A DNA stretch of 64,000 bases from Paenibacillus sp. FSL H8-0048 (GCF_038002825.1 NZ_JBBODF010000001.1:3658001-3722000), one strand, 5' to 3'. Positions 8,754 to 17,476 are shown, counted from the first letter of the stretch. Numbers and translations are program-made. The notes: generated by a model not told the origin, from the sequence alone.

Positions 8754-10501
8754 ACCGCTTCGCCTCCTGCAGATTGTTCGCTAAATAGTTCTATGTATGT
8801 TTTGTTGCTTCTGATGAGCACCTCGTGCGTATCGTAGCCTGTGACCCTTCCATCCTCCAGCACTGCAATCCGGTCACAGCCTCTAAGCGTGGACAGCCGA
8901 TGGGCGATGATGATCAGCGTCCGGTCTAGCCCAAGCTCACCGGTCATCTGCCGGATCAGCGCCTCATTCTTGCTGTCGAGGGACGAAGTCGCTTCATCGA
9001 AGACCAGAATTTTCGGATTCTTGACCAGGATTCGTGCAATAGCCAGCCGCTGCTTTTGGCCGCCCGATAATTCCTGCCCGGAAGTCCCCAGCACTGTGTC
9101 GAGTCCGTCCGGGAGATTCTGGGCCAGCTCATGCAGCGCAGCTCTCTTAAGTGCTTCGAGTAACAGACTGTCCTGATCACGGTTATTCGTAAAAGACAGA
9201 TTGTACCGCAGCGTGTTATCGTACAGAACCGTCTCCTGATGAACCACACCCACCTGACTCCGCAAGCTGTGCAGGTTATATTCGTTCACGTTGCGGCCAT
9301 CAATCAGAAGTTCGCCGCCGTCAACGGGATATAGGCTACAAAGCAGGCTTCCGAGCGTTGTTTTCCCGGCTCCGCTCCTTCCGGCAATGCCGACGATGCT
9401 TCCTCCCTCCACACGGAGATTGAACCCGTCCAGCACCCGCCTCTCATTCGTATATCCGAAGCTGACATTGCGAAATTCAATCGTCCCCTCCTTAACCAGT
9501 GTGGGCAGAAGGTCTTCTCTGTAGTCCTCCTCCTGTTCATTCAGGAGTTCCGCCACACGCTGCAAGGACACGCTCTGGCCCCAGGTATCGGTAATCTTGC
9601 CGCTTATCGAGCTGAAGTAAGTCACAGCCATATTGAAATAGCTGGCGGCAGCCACAAAAACACCAAGCTGCATCTGCCCCTTCACAATCAGCCGGGCACA
9701 GATGATGAACAGCAGCAGCTGTGCAGCAAGCGTGATGAATGCGTTCACCCGCTCGGTGGTTACTTCAATTCTTCCATTGTCCACATGCTTGTGATGGATA
9801 GAGACGGTCCTTCTGAGATAGGTGCGGGTTACCCGCCTCCCGGCATTCAGCAGCTTGATCTCCCGCATATTGGCCACAATTTCAAATAAGTACGAGGAGA
9901 GCCTCCCCTGCTCTGCCGCCATATCCCGGTTCACGCTAAGCGCCCGTTGCTTAAAATATTTCGAAGCCAAGAACACGACAGGCACCAGCACCACCGTGAA
10001 CAATCCCAGCAGGACATGATAATAGAACATGAAGCCCACGGCGAACACGATATGCAGCAGATTGGAATACCCCCACAGTCCGCTCCAGAAGAGCAGATTC
10101 ATAATGTCCTTGGCATCGCGGTTCATCCGGCTGATCAGATCACCGCTGTACATCCCGGAGAGATCCTTCCCCTTCTGATGCAGAATCTTGCGGAATAGCG
10201 CCCGCCGGATATCGAACACGAACCCCGTCATCAGCTGGGAGGAGATCAGATTGTTCAGCGTCGCCACAATGAACTGATTGAACAGGAGAATTCCGGCATA
10301 GATCAGACACAGCTTCAGGAAGGCCTTCAGATTCTGGTCATAAAAAGCGATATTAATCAGCCGTCCGCCCAGGAACGGATACATCAGGTTCACTAAGGTC
10401 ATTAACGTAGTTACTAAGAAACCGCATACAAATACCAGCTTGTGCATCCGTATGAATTTGAACACCCACTGCCCTGGAGTCACAGCCCCACCGCCTTCCA
10501 T
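8750..10501 (-). CDS. ABC exporter half-transporter, permease-ATPase fusion (subunit 1)
   Basis: 583 aa, same layout as its partner: exporter membrane domain, then ATPase with GRSGAGKTT, QELSGGQKQR, ILVFDEATSSLD and IIAHRLST. Both ATPase sites look catalytically competent, unlike heterodimers with one degenerate site. The ATG at 10501 has a weak ribosome site; a GTG at 10483 preceded by GGAAGGCGG is a plausible alternative. First gene of the operon, transcribed away from the XRE regulator across a 150-bp region that carries two identical palindromes. Confidence 0.9.
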   Translation of the reverse strand: MEGGGAVTPGQWVFKFIRMHKLVFVCGFLVTTLMTLVNLMYPFLGGRLINIAFYDQNLKAFLKLCLIYAGILLFNQFIVATLNNLISSQLMTGFVFDIRRALFRKILHQKGKDLSGMYSGDLISRMNRDAKDIMNLLFWSGLWGYSNLLHIVFAVGFMFYYHVLLGLFTVVLVPVVFLASKYFKQRALSVNRDMAAEQGRLSSYLFEIVANMREIKLLNAGRRVTRTYLRRTVSIHHKHVDNGRIEVTTERVNAFITLAAQLLLFIICARLIVKGQMQLGVFVAAASYFNMAVTYFSSISGKITDTWGQSVSLQRVAELLNEQEEDYREDLLPTLVKEGTIEFRNVSFGYTNERRVLDGFNLRVEGGSIVGIAGRSGAGKTTLGSLLCSLYPVDGGELLIDGRNVNEYNLHSLRSQVGVVHQETVLYDNTLRYNLSFTNNRDQDSLLLEALKRAALHELAQNLPDGLDTVLGTSGQELSGGQKQRLAIARILVKNPKILVFDEATSSLDSKNEALIRQMTGELGLDRTLIIIAHRLSTLRGCDRIAVLEDGRVTGYDTHEVLIRSNKTYIELFSEQSAGGEAV

Positions 10502-10574
10502 ATATTCACAAGGAATATTGTAGCACGGATGTTCGTATATGGGGAGTGACCAACCTCTCGATTCATCGAATAAC

Positions 10575-10636
10575 GGAAAGTTAACTTTACATTTAGATCA
10601 TCCTGAGATACACTCTCCATGTAAAGTTAACTTTCC
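10575..10636. promoter_or_regulatory. Twin palindromic operator between ABC exporter and XRE regulator
   Basis: The 12-bp perfect palindrome AAAGTTAACTTT occurs at 10577-10588 and again at 10623-10634. The flanks make a larger inverted repeat: GGAAAGTTAACTTTACAT at 10575-10592 is the exact reverse complement of 10619-10636. Centres are 46 bp apart. Position between divergent operons and next to a 68-aa XRE-type repressor makes it the likely binding site of that regulator. Confidence 0.75.
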
Positions 10637-10653
10637 ATGAAAAGAGTGATTCC

Positions 10654-10860
10654 ATGAACAACCGTTTGGAAGAACTACGCAAGCAACGCGGGATCAGGCA
10701 AGAGGAATTAGCAGCAGCGCTTGAGGTATCCAGGCAGACGATTGGTTCACTGGAGAACGGCCGCTATAATCCGTCCATCCTGCTGGCGTTTAAGATCGCC
10801 CGTTATTTCGGACTGAGCATCGAGGAGATTTTTATTTATGAGGAGGAAGAGAATTCATGA
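10654..10860 (+). CDS. Small XRE-family transcriptional regulator
   Basis: 68 aa, essentially only a helix-turn-helix domain: LEELRKQRGIRQEELAAALEVSRQTIGSLENGRYNPS. This minimal form is common in Firmicutes as a repressor encoded next to a small membrane protein. It overlaps the next gene by 4 bases (ATGA), so both are made together. It probably binds the twin AAAGTTAACTTT palindrome upstream of its own start and thereby controls itself and the divergent exporter (inference from position). Confidence 0.9.
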   Translation: MNNRLEELRKQRGIRQEELAAALEVSRQTIGSLENGRYNPSILLAFKIARYFGLSIEEIFIYEEEENS

Positions 10861-11288
10861 AGAAATCCGTCACCGCTTATCTTCTGGTTATTACAGGTGT
10901 AGTCCTGCTGGCAGGCAGTCTGTACCTTATTAGAACGGTTCATGAGCCGGAGGGGGTGTTGCGGACACTGCCCTATGTCTGTATCGGGCTTGCTTCCGGC
11001 ATGTTCGGAAGTGGCGTGGGAGAGATCATGAGCCGGCAAGCGTTGAAGAGTAACCCTGCCGCCGCCAAGCAGGTAGAGATCAACAAGAACGATGAACGTA
11101 ATGTTACCATTGCCAACCGGGCGAAGGCGAAGGCCTATGACATGATGGTGTTTGTGTTCGGGGCCTTGATGCTGGCTCTTGCCTTAATGGAGACCGATCT
11201 CACCGTGGTGCTGTTACTGGTATTCGGCTACCTGTTCACGATTGGGTACGGCGTCTATTACCGGTTCAAGTATGATCGGGAGATGTGA
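10857..11288 (+). CDS. Membrane protein, DUF2178/DUF6442-like
   Basis: 143 aa with four predicted membrane spans in two pairs (about 7-25 and 35-55; 95-112 and 118-135) separated by a charged stretch with the pattern KNDERNVTIANRAKAKAYD. That ERN..I..RA motif followed by a helix pair is typical of the small membrane proteins paired with XRE regulators in Firmicutes. It may sense or modulate the regulator at the membrane; the function is not established. Translationally coupled to the regulator. Confidence 0.75.
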   Translation: MKKSVTAYLLVITGVVLLAGSLYLIRTVHEPEGVLRTLPYVCIGLASGMFGSGVGEIMSRQALKSNPAAAKQVEINKNDERNVTIANRAKAKAYDMMVFVFGALMLALALMETDLTVVLLLVFGYLFTIGYGVYYRFKYDREM

Positions 11289-11318
11289 TTGGCGGCCGTT
11301 CTCGCAGCCGTGATCTGC

Positions 11319-13043
11319 TCAAGCCAGTAAGGCCTGGGCCACCTGATCCAGAATGCAGTTGATGCCAGTCGGTCCGTAGCAGCCGATCCAGGTAGCCGCA
11401 TCTACCGGGTATATAAGCTGCCGCTGGTCTGCACCTAGCATGCCCCTCACGCTTTGTTCTGTCATCGATATCCCCTCTTGCATCCTCTCACCGCTAAGCA
11501 AAAAGTAGTAGTTGGCGTGCACTGCAGGAAGTCTATCCACGGAAATATGATAGGCCGTGTCGGAGGCGGGTTCGGCCACAAATCGCGGAGCAGGCAGACC
11601 AAGGTCGCGGTACAGCACAGCGCCTGTACGGTGAGAAGCCGTGTGTACCCGGACGATGGACTCGCGCGGACGGATCAGTGCCACGCTTTTACCCGCGAGT
11701 ACCGGAGCAAGCTCTGCGGACAGCAAAGCTGTACGGCGGAGATAATTAGCAATAATATGCTCTGCCTCCTCCTGCTTGCCTGTCAGTTCGCCGAACCGGC
11801 GCAGAATTGTCTGCCAGCTCTCATTGCGCTTGAACATAACCGTAGGTGCTACCCGGCTTAAGCGTTCATAGTGCGGAGCATGCACCTCGGTGCAGATAAT
11901 CAGATCCGGGCGCAGCCGTTCTACAGCCTGTAAGTCCGGGTATTCATACGTGCCGAGCATTTCCGTTGCCGTTAATCTCTCCCGGAAATACGGCGGGAAA
12001 TTCAGCGCCCCGCTTCCGAAGCCTACGCTTCCAGCGGGGGACATCCCCAGGGCATGTAAATGGTCAGCATACTGGACGTCAAGCACGGCGATCCGCTGCG
12101 GAGCAGAGGTGACAAGATATTCGCCGCGCAGATGGGGGATTACCGGGCCCTGTATTGATCCGTGCGGGGAGGCCAAGCGCTCTGTCCTCCCCGAAGGAGC
12201 GGAGAGCGCAGCTGGAGCTGAAGCAGCAGTACGCCTGTAGAGCTGTGGAGGAACTCCATAATGCTTCTTGAACGCCCTGCTAAAATAATACATGTCGCGG
12301 TAGCCTGTCCGCTCAGCAATCTCGCCGATGGAAGCGTCCGTGTAACGCAGCATCCGCTCTGCGCTCTGCATCCGCAGCTGAATCACGTATTCCATCGGGC
12401 CGAGCCGCTTCTCCTGCTTGAACCGCCGCTGGAGCTGCCGCACGCCGCATCCGGCCAGTGCGGCCAGCTCCTTAAGCCCCAGCTCCTGACGATAATGCCC
12501 TTCGATATAGGCGGTAACAACCCCCACCATATCCGGCTCTCTGCCGCCCTGACCACGTTCATGCTCCATAATAAGCTCGCACAGCATACCTTGCAGCAGC
12601 GCATTGGCATAGAAGCGTTCCAGCCCTTCTCCCCGGCTCCATTTGGCTGCAATTCTCTCCGCTGTCATATGCAGCTCCGCCGGCGGCGCAGAATGATGAA
12701 CAAACGAAGTCCGCAGCGGGTGATTGTGCTGCGGGAAGAGCACATGGGCGGCTCCCGCCACAGGAATGGCTTTGTAGCTAATAGCTGTATAATGAATGTT
12801 GTCTGATCCCGCACTCAGAGTGTAGGCTGATCCCTTGACGGCATGACAAGCAAAAGAGGCCTGGACATGGCAGCCTTCACCATTCATCACAAGCCCTCCC
12901 TGCCCGCCGATGGCCAGCAGCAGCTGATTTGCCGCCAGTTCCGTTTCGCTCACACTACCACCGGGCGGAACCGTACCACTGCACACATCAAGCATCTTGA
13001 CCGCCGTATCGCTCCATAGACTTGCCTGTTCTTGTTGCGGCAT
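11319..13043 (-). CDS. AraC-type regulator fused to a siderophore-binding-protein domain (Btr-like)
   Basis: 574 aa from the ATG at 13043; an ATG nine bases upstream touches the AGGAG ribosome site. Order: N-terminal cupin-like part (1-150), AraC double helix-turn-helix (about 170-270, LKELAALAGCGVRQLQRRF and IGEIAERTGYRDMYYFSRAF), then a TroA/FecB-like binding-protein domain (about 310-574). This is the layout of Bacillus Btr, which activates siderophore uptake genes when it binds the siderophore. The C-terminal domain is clearly paralogous to the binding lipoprotein three genes away (both begin IAVLDV..AD.L.ALG..PAGSV). A Fur-box-like site lies upstream. Confidence 0.88.
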   Translation of the reverse strand: MPQQEQASLWSDTAVKMLDVCSGTVPPGGSVSETELAANQLLLAIGGQGGLVMNGEGCHVQASFACHAVKGSAYTLSAGSDNIHYTAISYKAIPVAGAAHVLFPQHNHPLRTSFVHHSAPPAELHMTAERIAAKWSRGEGLERFYANALLQGMLCELIMEHERGQGGREPDMVGVVTAYIEGHYRQELGLKELAALAGCGVRQLQRRFKQEKRLGPMEYVIQLRMQSAERMLRYTDASIGEIAERTGYRDMYYFSRAFKKHYGVPPQLYRRTAASAPAALSAPSGRTERLASPHGSIQGPVIPHLRGEYLVTSAPQRIAVLDVQYADHLHALGMSPAGSVGFGSGALNFPPYFRERLTATEMLGTYEYPDLQAVERLRPDLIICTEVHAPHYERLSRVAPTVMFKRNESWQTILRRFGELTGKQEEAEHIIANYLRRTALLSAELAPVLAGKSVALIRPRESIVRVHTASHRTGAVLYRDLGLPAPRFVAEPASDTAYHISVDRLPAVHANYYFLLSGERMQEGISMTEQSVRGMLGADQRQLIYPVDAATWIGCYGPTGINCILDQVAQALLA

Positions 13044-13094
13044 TTCTCTCATCTCCTGACAACAGTATCCTTTGCTAAACGGATAGACCTGCTG

Positions 13095-13862
13095 TCATTT
13101 TAATTGAGATTCATTCTCATTGTCAATTTTCGGGCACTTTCTGCAATATTCCCCCGACATCCGGTAGTAAAAGCAGCACGTAATGCGCTTGCTCTTCGCA
13201 ACCGGAGCCTCGTCATTCCCCTCGGTGAACCGGGTGAACGGATTACGTCTTGCGCCGAACAATGCGCCGGGAGCCGTCCGGGTCAGAAACGAAAAGTCCT
13301 CTTGAATCCACAGCCTTTCTTCGCTGGATTGACCTGATTCGGGCGCATACAGCGGAGCAATACGCACCATAATATTCTCCCACAGCACGGCCATGGAGAC
13401 GGGTCCAACGGTGGCAAGCATCTGCAGCAGCGGTGCAAGCCGTACCGCAAAATTCTCCTGTACAACAGCTTCTCGCCACACTCCCCGATCACCCGCCAGT
13501 GAGGATGACTGAAGGCCGTCCACCGCCAGGAAAGGGAAGGTCGTCTCTTCTATAGAAGCCGGATGATAGAGGAAGCTTCTGTCCAGCGGGAAGAACACTT
13601 CACGATTATGAACGGTCATGGCGGTCACTATTGGCGCGATCCACAGATAGCCGATCCGCTTGGCCAGCATGGAAGCGGCAACCTGCGTGTCCGGCGCACC
13701 GATATAATCCTTAAGCCAGCTAACATATTCGCGGCATACCGCTTCGTCCTGCAGCTCACTCAGAGCGATGGTGCGGATGCTGTCCGCCGGCGGCTCCCCC
13801 AGCCTCATCCGGTAATCCTCCGCCAGTTCCCTCCAGAGGGCCGACGACAGATAGAGGTCCAT
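13095..13862 (-). CDS. FhuF-like ferric siderophore reductase ([2Fe-2S] protein)
   Basis: 255 aa from the ATG at 13862, which follows GGAG; a TTG at 13877 opens the same frame. The C-terminus carries the cysteine cluster TCCFYYRMSGEYCRKCP, i.e. CC then CxxC, which binds a 2Fe-2S cluster in FhuF-type reductases that release iron from ferric siderophores in the cytoplasm. The rest is alpha-helical and poorly conserved, as in the IucA/IucC C-terminal/FhuF family. It begins one base after the stop of the binding lipoprotein, so the two form an operon controlled from the Fur box at 14958-14978. Confidence 0.85.
   Translation of the reverse strand: MDLYLSSALWRELAEDYRMRLGEPPADSIRTIALSELQDEAVCREYVSWLKDYIGAPDTQVAASMLAKRIGYLWIAPIVTAMTVHNREVFFPLDRSFLYHPASIEETTFPFLAVDGLQSSSLAGDRGVWREAVVQENFAVRLAPLLQMLATVGPVSMAVLWENIMVRIAPLYAPESGQSSEERLWIQEDFSFLTRTAPGALFGARRNPFTRFTEGNDEAPVAKSKRITCCFYYRMSGEYCRKCPKIDNENESQLK
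13106..13124 (-). promoter_or_regulatory. Fur-box-like site upstream of the AraC/Btr-like gene
   Basis: The minus strand reads GACAATGAGAATGAATCTC, 14 of 19 positions matching the GATAATGATAATCATTATC consensus. It lies 60-80 bp before the regulator start, inside the 3' end of the FhuF-like gene. Confidence 0.5.
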
Positions 13863-13863
13863 C

Positions 13864-14931
13864 TCAGTTAGCTCCAAGCAGCGCTTCCGAGGCCTGATCT
13901 ACAATAATATTGATCGCCAGGGGACCATAATACGCGATCCAGAGCGTTGAATTCACATCATAGGCACGGTTATTCTTCACTGCATCAAGGGATTTCCAGA
14001 TTGGACTGCTGGCCAGAGCCTCTGCCTCTTTGGCGAACAGATCATCGGAGAGCAGGAAATAGCGGTCTGCCCCGATATCAGAGACAGTCTCCATCGATAT
14101 TTCAACCGAGGTATCATCCTTGATCGCCTGAACGAACGCAGGTGCCTTTAATCCCAGATCCTCATACAAAATACTTCCCGTACGGTGCTCGGGACCATGT
14201 ACCCGAATCCCTTCCGGTCTCGGACGAATCAGCGCTACCGTCTCGTCGCCCAGCTTCGCCGACAGCTGCTCACGCAGTCCGGTGATTTTGTCCTCATAGG
14301 CCTTCTTCACCACTTCGGCCTCTGCCTGCTTACCTGTAATTGTACCGATGGTAGCCAGCGTATCCCGCCAATCCTCATAGAAGTCCAGGACAATAGTAGG
14401 CGCAATTTTACTTACGCTCTCATAAGCTTCTTCCTGAAAATCTGTCATCAGAATCAGATCCGGGTTGAGCGACACAATTGCCTCCAGATTGGGCTCATCG
14501 CGTGTACCCAGGACCTTCACACCCTCCATCTGAGCACTCAGATATTCCGGGAACTCGTCCTTGGTTCCGGCAACCACGCTGCCTGCCGGCTTCTCTCCAA
14601 GCGCGATCAGCTGATCGGCGAATTTCACGTCAAGTACAGCGATCACCTTCGGCTTCTCCGTCAGCGTATGTTCACCTTTCATATCTTTAAGGGTAACCGG
14701 GTAGGCTGCTGTAGCCTGTGCCTCCGGCGATGTATGCGCCTGTGCTTCAGCCGATGGAGACGGCTCCGCTGACGCAGACGGCTGTGCGGTTGCACCTGCA
14801 TTAGCGCCTCCTCCAGATCCGCAAGCTGTCATTACCAGTACCAGCGCCAGCATCCATACCATGAATAGTCCTAATTTTGGGGCGGCAAATTTCTTCCTGC
14901 CGGCCTCTTGTTTCTGTGTTGCTCTGTTCAC
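13864..14931 (-). CDS. Iron-siderophore ABC transporter substrate-binding lipoprotein
   Basis: 355 aa from a GTG at 14931, chosen because AGGGGGAG lies just upstream; the open frame reaches 15060 but would run through the Fur box. Signal peptide with lipobox (LVMTAC), a low-complexity Ala/Ser/Pro linker, then a FecB/TroA-type binding domain (VIAVLDVKFADQLIALGEKPAGS, NLEAIVSLNPDLIL). It should capture ferric siderophore at the membrane. No FecCD-type permease or ATPase gene is in the window, so it must use components encoded elsewhere. Cotranscribed with the FhuF-like reductase. Confidence 0.9.
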   Translation of the reverse strand: MNRATQKQEAGRKKFAAPKLGLFMVWMLALVLVMTACGSGGGANAGATAQPSASAEPSPSAEAQAHTSPEAQATAAYPVTLKDMKGEHTLTEKPKVIAVLDVKFADQLIALGEKPAGSVVAGTKDEFPEYLSAQMEGVKVLGTRDEPNLEAIVSLNPDLILMTDFQEEAYESVSKIAPTIVLDFYEDWRDTLATIGTITGKQAEAEVVKKAYEDKITGLREQLSAKLGDETVALIRPRPEGIRVHGPEHRTGSILYEDLGLKAPAFVQAIKDDTSVEISMETVSDIGADRYFLLSDDLFAKEAEALASSPIWKSLDAVKNNRAYDVNSTLWIAYYGPLAINIIVDQASEALLGAN

Positions 14932-14957
14932 GCTGACTCCCCCTGTTATGTAGTATA

Positions 14958-14978
14958 TGATAATGATTTTCATTATCA
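14958..14978 (-). promoter_or_regulatory. Fur box
   Basis: Plus strand 14959-14977 reads GATAATGATTTTCATTATC, a near-perfect inverted repeat matching the Fur consensus at almost all positions. It lies just upstream of the binding-lipoprotein start, so iron-replete Fur should repress that operon. Confidence 0.85.
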
Positions 14979-15173
14979 TAATTGTTAAAGCGAGTATATC
15001 CGATCTGCTGCCTCTGTTTCCATGTACTTTTGCGACATTGCAGCCGGATAAATGCGACATGGGTTGCTATTAGGGTGTTTATATAGCAGGTGATATAGAC
15101 GGGAACATGAGGAAATCACCCTGCCGGGTGAAGGATGCTGATGCCTTCTCTCACCAGCCGCTTGTATAGCGAA

Positions 15174-15353
15174 TTGTTGCACTTCTTGCAGGATTCCTCC
15201 TTACCTATTACTGGCTGGAGTACAATGTTGCATTATTTGCACAATTTTCGGTGTTTAGAGCAGATTAGCGCTGAATTTGTTGCATTTCTTGCAGGATTTC
15301 AGCATAGACCGTATCTATGAGGCAGTATTGTTGCACTTCCTGCAGGATTTCTC
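15174..15353 (+). repeat. Degenerate tandem repeat, four units with 51-52 bp period (family A)
   Basis: The core TTGCACTTCTTGCAGGATT recurs with variation at 15174, 15225, 15276 and 15328. The second copy is the most diverged. Text between the cores is only partly conserved; the spacers of units 1 and 4 share TTACTGGCTG. The 51-bp period keeps reading frame, so open frames cross it, but I see no ribosome site or family for them. Part of a 655-bp gene-free stretch (14932-15586). Confidence 0.7.
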
Positions 15354-15405
15354 TATAAATGTTACTGGCTGTGGAGATGGCGCGACGATTCTCGCAGCAG
15401 CCCCC

Positions 15406-15481
15406 ATTGTATTCGGTTTTCCGCATACAATTGGCCTAGGTACCTTCGCCCGTCACATTCTATTCGGTTTTTCATATACAT
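15406..15481 (+). repeat. Two-unit repeat with 51-bp period (family B), hairpin-forming
   Basis: ATTGTATTCGGTTTTCCG at 15406 and ATTCTATTCGGTTTTTC at 15457 start exactly 51 bp apart. The first unit can fold: TGTATtCGG pairs with CCGcATACA around a TTTT loop. The sequence is unrelated to family A but has the same period. Confidence 0.6.
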
Positions 15482-15519
15482 TCCATCTGCTCCTCGTTCA
15501 GAGAAACTCCTAAACAGCA

Positions 15520-15559
15520 GCAAGCCCGCATCCGGTTACCAGATACGGGCTTGCTTTTT
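15520..15559. terminator. Intrinsic terminator hairpin
   Basis: GCAAGCCCGCATC pairs with GATACGGGCTTGC (one mismatch), followed on the plus strand by TTTTTA. It lies downstream of the minus-strand MetE-like gene (ending at 15587); the T tract is on the plus side, so its use for that gene is less certain. Confidence 0.6.
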
Positions 15560-15586
15560 ATGAACAGTTGCTAATTATTAATGAAG

Positions 15587-16744
15587 TTAAGCCCAATATT
15601 CCTGGGCAATCTTTTGCCCCTGTCTGATCTTCGCCCATTGCTCTGCTTCCGTCAGCTCATTCCCACCGTCGCAGGAGGCGAAGCCGCACTGATGGGAGAG
15701 CAGTAATCTCTCCTTCGGAATGATCGTGGACGCTTCATCCAGCATGCGGAGGACACGGGTCTCATCGTCCAGCGTACTGGTTTTGGAAGACAGCAAGCCA
15801 AGTACAATCTCCGTCTCCGGTCTATCCTTGAACACGGCAAGTGCCTCCAGCGAGCCCGCGCGTTCGTCGTCCCACTCCAGGAAGAAGCGGTCATACTTCA
15901 GCTGCTTCAGGAACAGGTTGGCAATCTTCACATAAGAGCCGCCGCCCATATTCCGGGAATCATAATTGCCGCGGCAGTTATGGGTCCACATCAGGAGCCC
16001 CAAGCTATGTCCGTAATCAATAATGGTGTTGTTAATGTCGATGAACTCTGTGGCGAGACTCTGTACTTCTTCATGGTTGATTGCCTCACCGGTAAATGGC
16101 GAATTCGGATTATCGTCCGCGAACAGCTCCCAGAGGCAGTCGTCGAATTGCAGGATTTTGCCGCCAGCGGCTGCGAATTCCCCAACAAAATCCTTATACG
16201 CCGTCACCAGACCGGCCTTCAGCTCATCGCGGTTCTGGTACACTGCACCCTCGCCGCCAAGGTTATCCGACCAGGACAGCTCTCCGAAGATATGGGACGG
16301 TGAAGGCACGCACAGCTTCGTCTCCCGGTCTCCGGCATGCTCCTGAAGCTGGCGGTAAGCCTGAAGGAAGTGGTGATTCTTGCCGCCCAGTTCGCCTGTA
16401 ATGCGGAGGCCGATGTCTTTTCGCGTCTCATATTTGGAGGTGCCGTCAATGTCTCTGAAGAAATACCCGTGAGGCGCGATATAGCGCTCAATCCCCTGGA
16501 AGCCCCACACGAAGTCCAGATGCCACATCGACTTGGAGTACTCCCCATCCGTCAGAATGGTCAGCCCATTCTCGCTCGCTTGCCCGACTACCGTCTGAAT
16601 CGCCTTCGCTTCACACTGCTCATAACCCTGGAAGTCCTCGTAAAAAGGATACTTGATATCGTCCCGGTGTTCGATTTGCTGCTTATATTCTAATAGCTCC
16701 GCCGGGCGCAGCAGGCTGCCTACGATCTGAAATCTATCACACAT
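15587..16744 (-). CDS. MetE-like (cobalamin-independent methionine synthase C-terminal family) protein
   Basis: 385 aa from the ATG at 16744 (AGGAGG seven bases before); the open frame extends to 16933 without start signals. It has the barrel pattern of the short MetE-like proteins: VGSLLRPAELL at the N-terminus, GLTILTDGEYSKSMW, LQFDDCLWELF, THNCRGN and LLLSHQCGFAS near the end with a His/Cys zinc-site pattern. Such single-domain proteins transfer methyl groups to thiols, and several are annotated as 5-methyltetrahydropteroyltriglutamate-homocysteine methyltransferase-like, but the true substrate is often unknown. No S-box or T-box leader is visible upstream. Confidence 0.8.
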   Translation of the reverse strand: MCDRFQIVGSLLRPAELLEYKQQIEHRDDIKYPFYEDFQGYEQCEAKAIQTVVGQASENGLTILTDGEYSKSMWHLDFVWGFQGIERYIAPHGYFFRDIDGTSKYETRKDIGLRITGELGGKNHHFLQAYRQLQEHAGDRETKLCVPSPSHIFGELSWSDNLGGEGAVYQNRDELKAGLVTAYKDFVGEFAAAGGKILQFDDCLWELFADDNPNSPFTGEAINHEEVQSLATEFIDINNTIIDYGHSLGLLMWTHNCRGNYDSRNMGGGSYVKIANLFLKQLKYDRFFLEWDDERAGSLEALAVFKDRPETEIVLGLLSSKTSTLDDETRVLRMLDEASTIIPKERLLLSHQCGFASCDGGNELTEAEQWAKIRQGQKIAQEYWA

Positions 16745-16879
16745 GATTAGTCCTCCTCTAGTTCCACTGTTCTGTCTTTGTGTATAAATTCTAGCATGGA
16801 GAACGATCAGGGACGTAACACTTAAACTTGATACCTGGCTATAGGAAGAAGTTATACGCTTTTTGCGCTGCCGTAATAC

Positions 16880-16910
16880 AATCGTAAGATTTCGCTTAGA
16901 GAATCGTAAG
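16880..16910 (+). promoter_or_regulatory. Direct repeat, candidate response-regulator binding site
   Basis: AATCGTAAG occurs at 16880-16888 and 16902-16910, 22 bp apart (about two helical turns), about 11 bp upstream of a possible -10 (TATTCT, 16921-16926). OmpR-type regulators bind such direct repeats, and one is encoded two genes downstream. Confidence 0.4.
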
Positions 16911-16966
16911 CTCTCCCGTTTATTCTGTTCCATGTAACCACTACAAAGAAATGGAGCGTGATTAGC

Positions 16967-17401
16967 ATGGGTAACAGCAAAGCAGGCAAACGGTTCATGA
17001 TGGCGGCAGTATTGGCACTTTCTCTGGCAGTGTCGGGCATCTCCGGCGCAGCGGCAGGCATCAAGACGATGAAGAAGGACGGCATGGAACTGATGAACCT
17101 AAGACAGGCGGCCATGATGTACGGCTACAGCATTGAATGGAACAGCAAAGACCGCTCCGTCTCGCTGATGTATATGGACAAGATGACGAACGACGGCAAG
17201 ATGACGGATGACGGCAAGATGATAGATGACGGCATAAAGCCGATGGGCAAGATGATTAAGGTCATGATCGGGTCGAAAAAAATGATGGTCGACGGTAAAA
17301 CAGTCAACCTGAGCATGGCTCCGGCACTTTACGATGGCAGCACTTATGTGGCGGATACGGTAGTGACCATGTACATGAAGCCTGCTGAAGCTATGAAATA
17401 A
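16967..17401 (+). CDS. Secreted Met-rich protein with stalk-type (copper amine oxidase N-terminal-like) domain
   Basis: 144 aa from the ATG at 16967 (GGAG ten bases upstream; a GTG at 16958 abuts that site). A signal peptide is followed by a stalk-like module (LMNLRQAAMMYGYSIEWNSKDRSVSLMY ... MVDGKTVNLSMAPALYDGSTYV). The centre contains short repeats of DDGKM and many methionines, including MMYG, MIKVMIG and KKMMVDG. A Met-rich exported protein next to secreted methionine sulfoxide reductases could be a substrate, an oxidant sink or a metal binder (inference). Transcribed ahead of a two-component system. Confidence 0.75.
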   Translation: MGNSKAGKRFMMAAVLALSLAVSGISGAAAGIKTMKKDGMELMNLRQAAMMYGYSIEWNSKDRSVSLMYMDKMTNDGKMTDDGKMIDDGIKPMGKMIKVMIGSKKMMVDGKTVNLSMAPALYDGSTYVADTVVTMYMKPAEAMK

Positions 17402-17476
17402 GGCAGACGGAGCAGTGCCCCCGCCATATGATATGATGGAATCAAATGGATTTTTACGGATATGGGGTGGGTTAGG

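Noticed and set aside
15135..15513. Plus-strand open frames with repeated LLHFLQDFSI peptides.
   Set aside because: They follow from the 51-bp period of the non-coding repeat; no start signals and no folded-protein pattern.
16745..16933. Possible S-box or other riboswitch leader before the MetE-like gene.
   Set aside because: The leader is short and lacks the conserved S-box core and a terminator/antiterminator pair.
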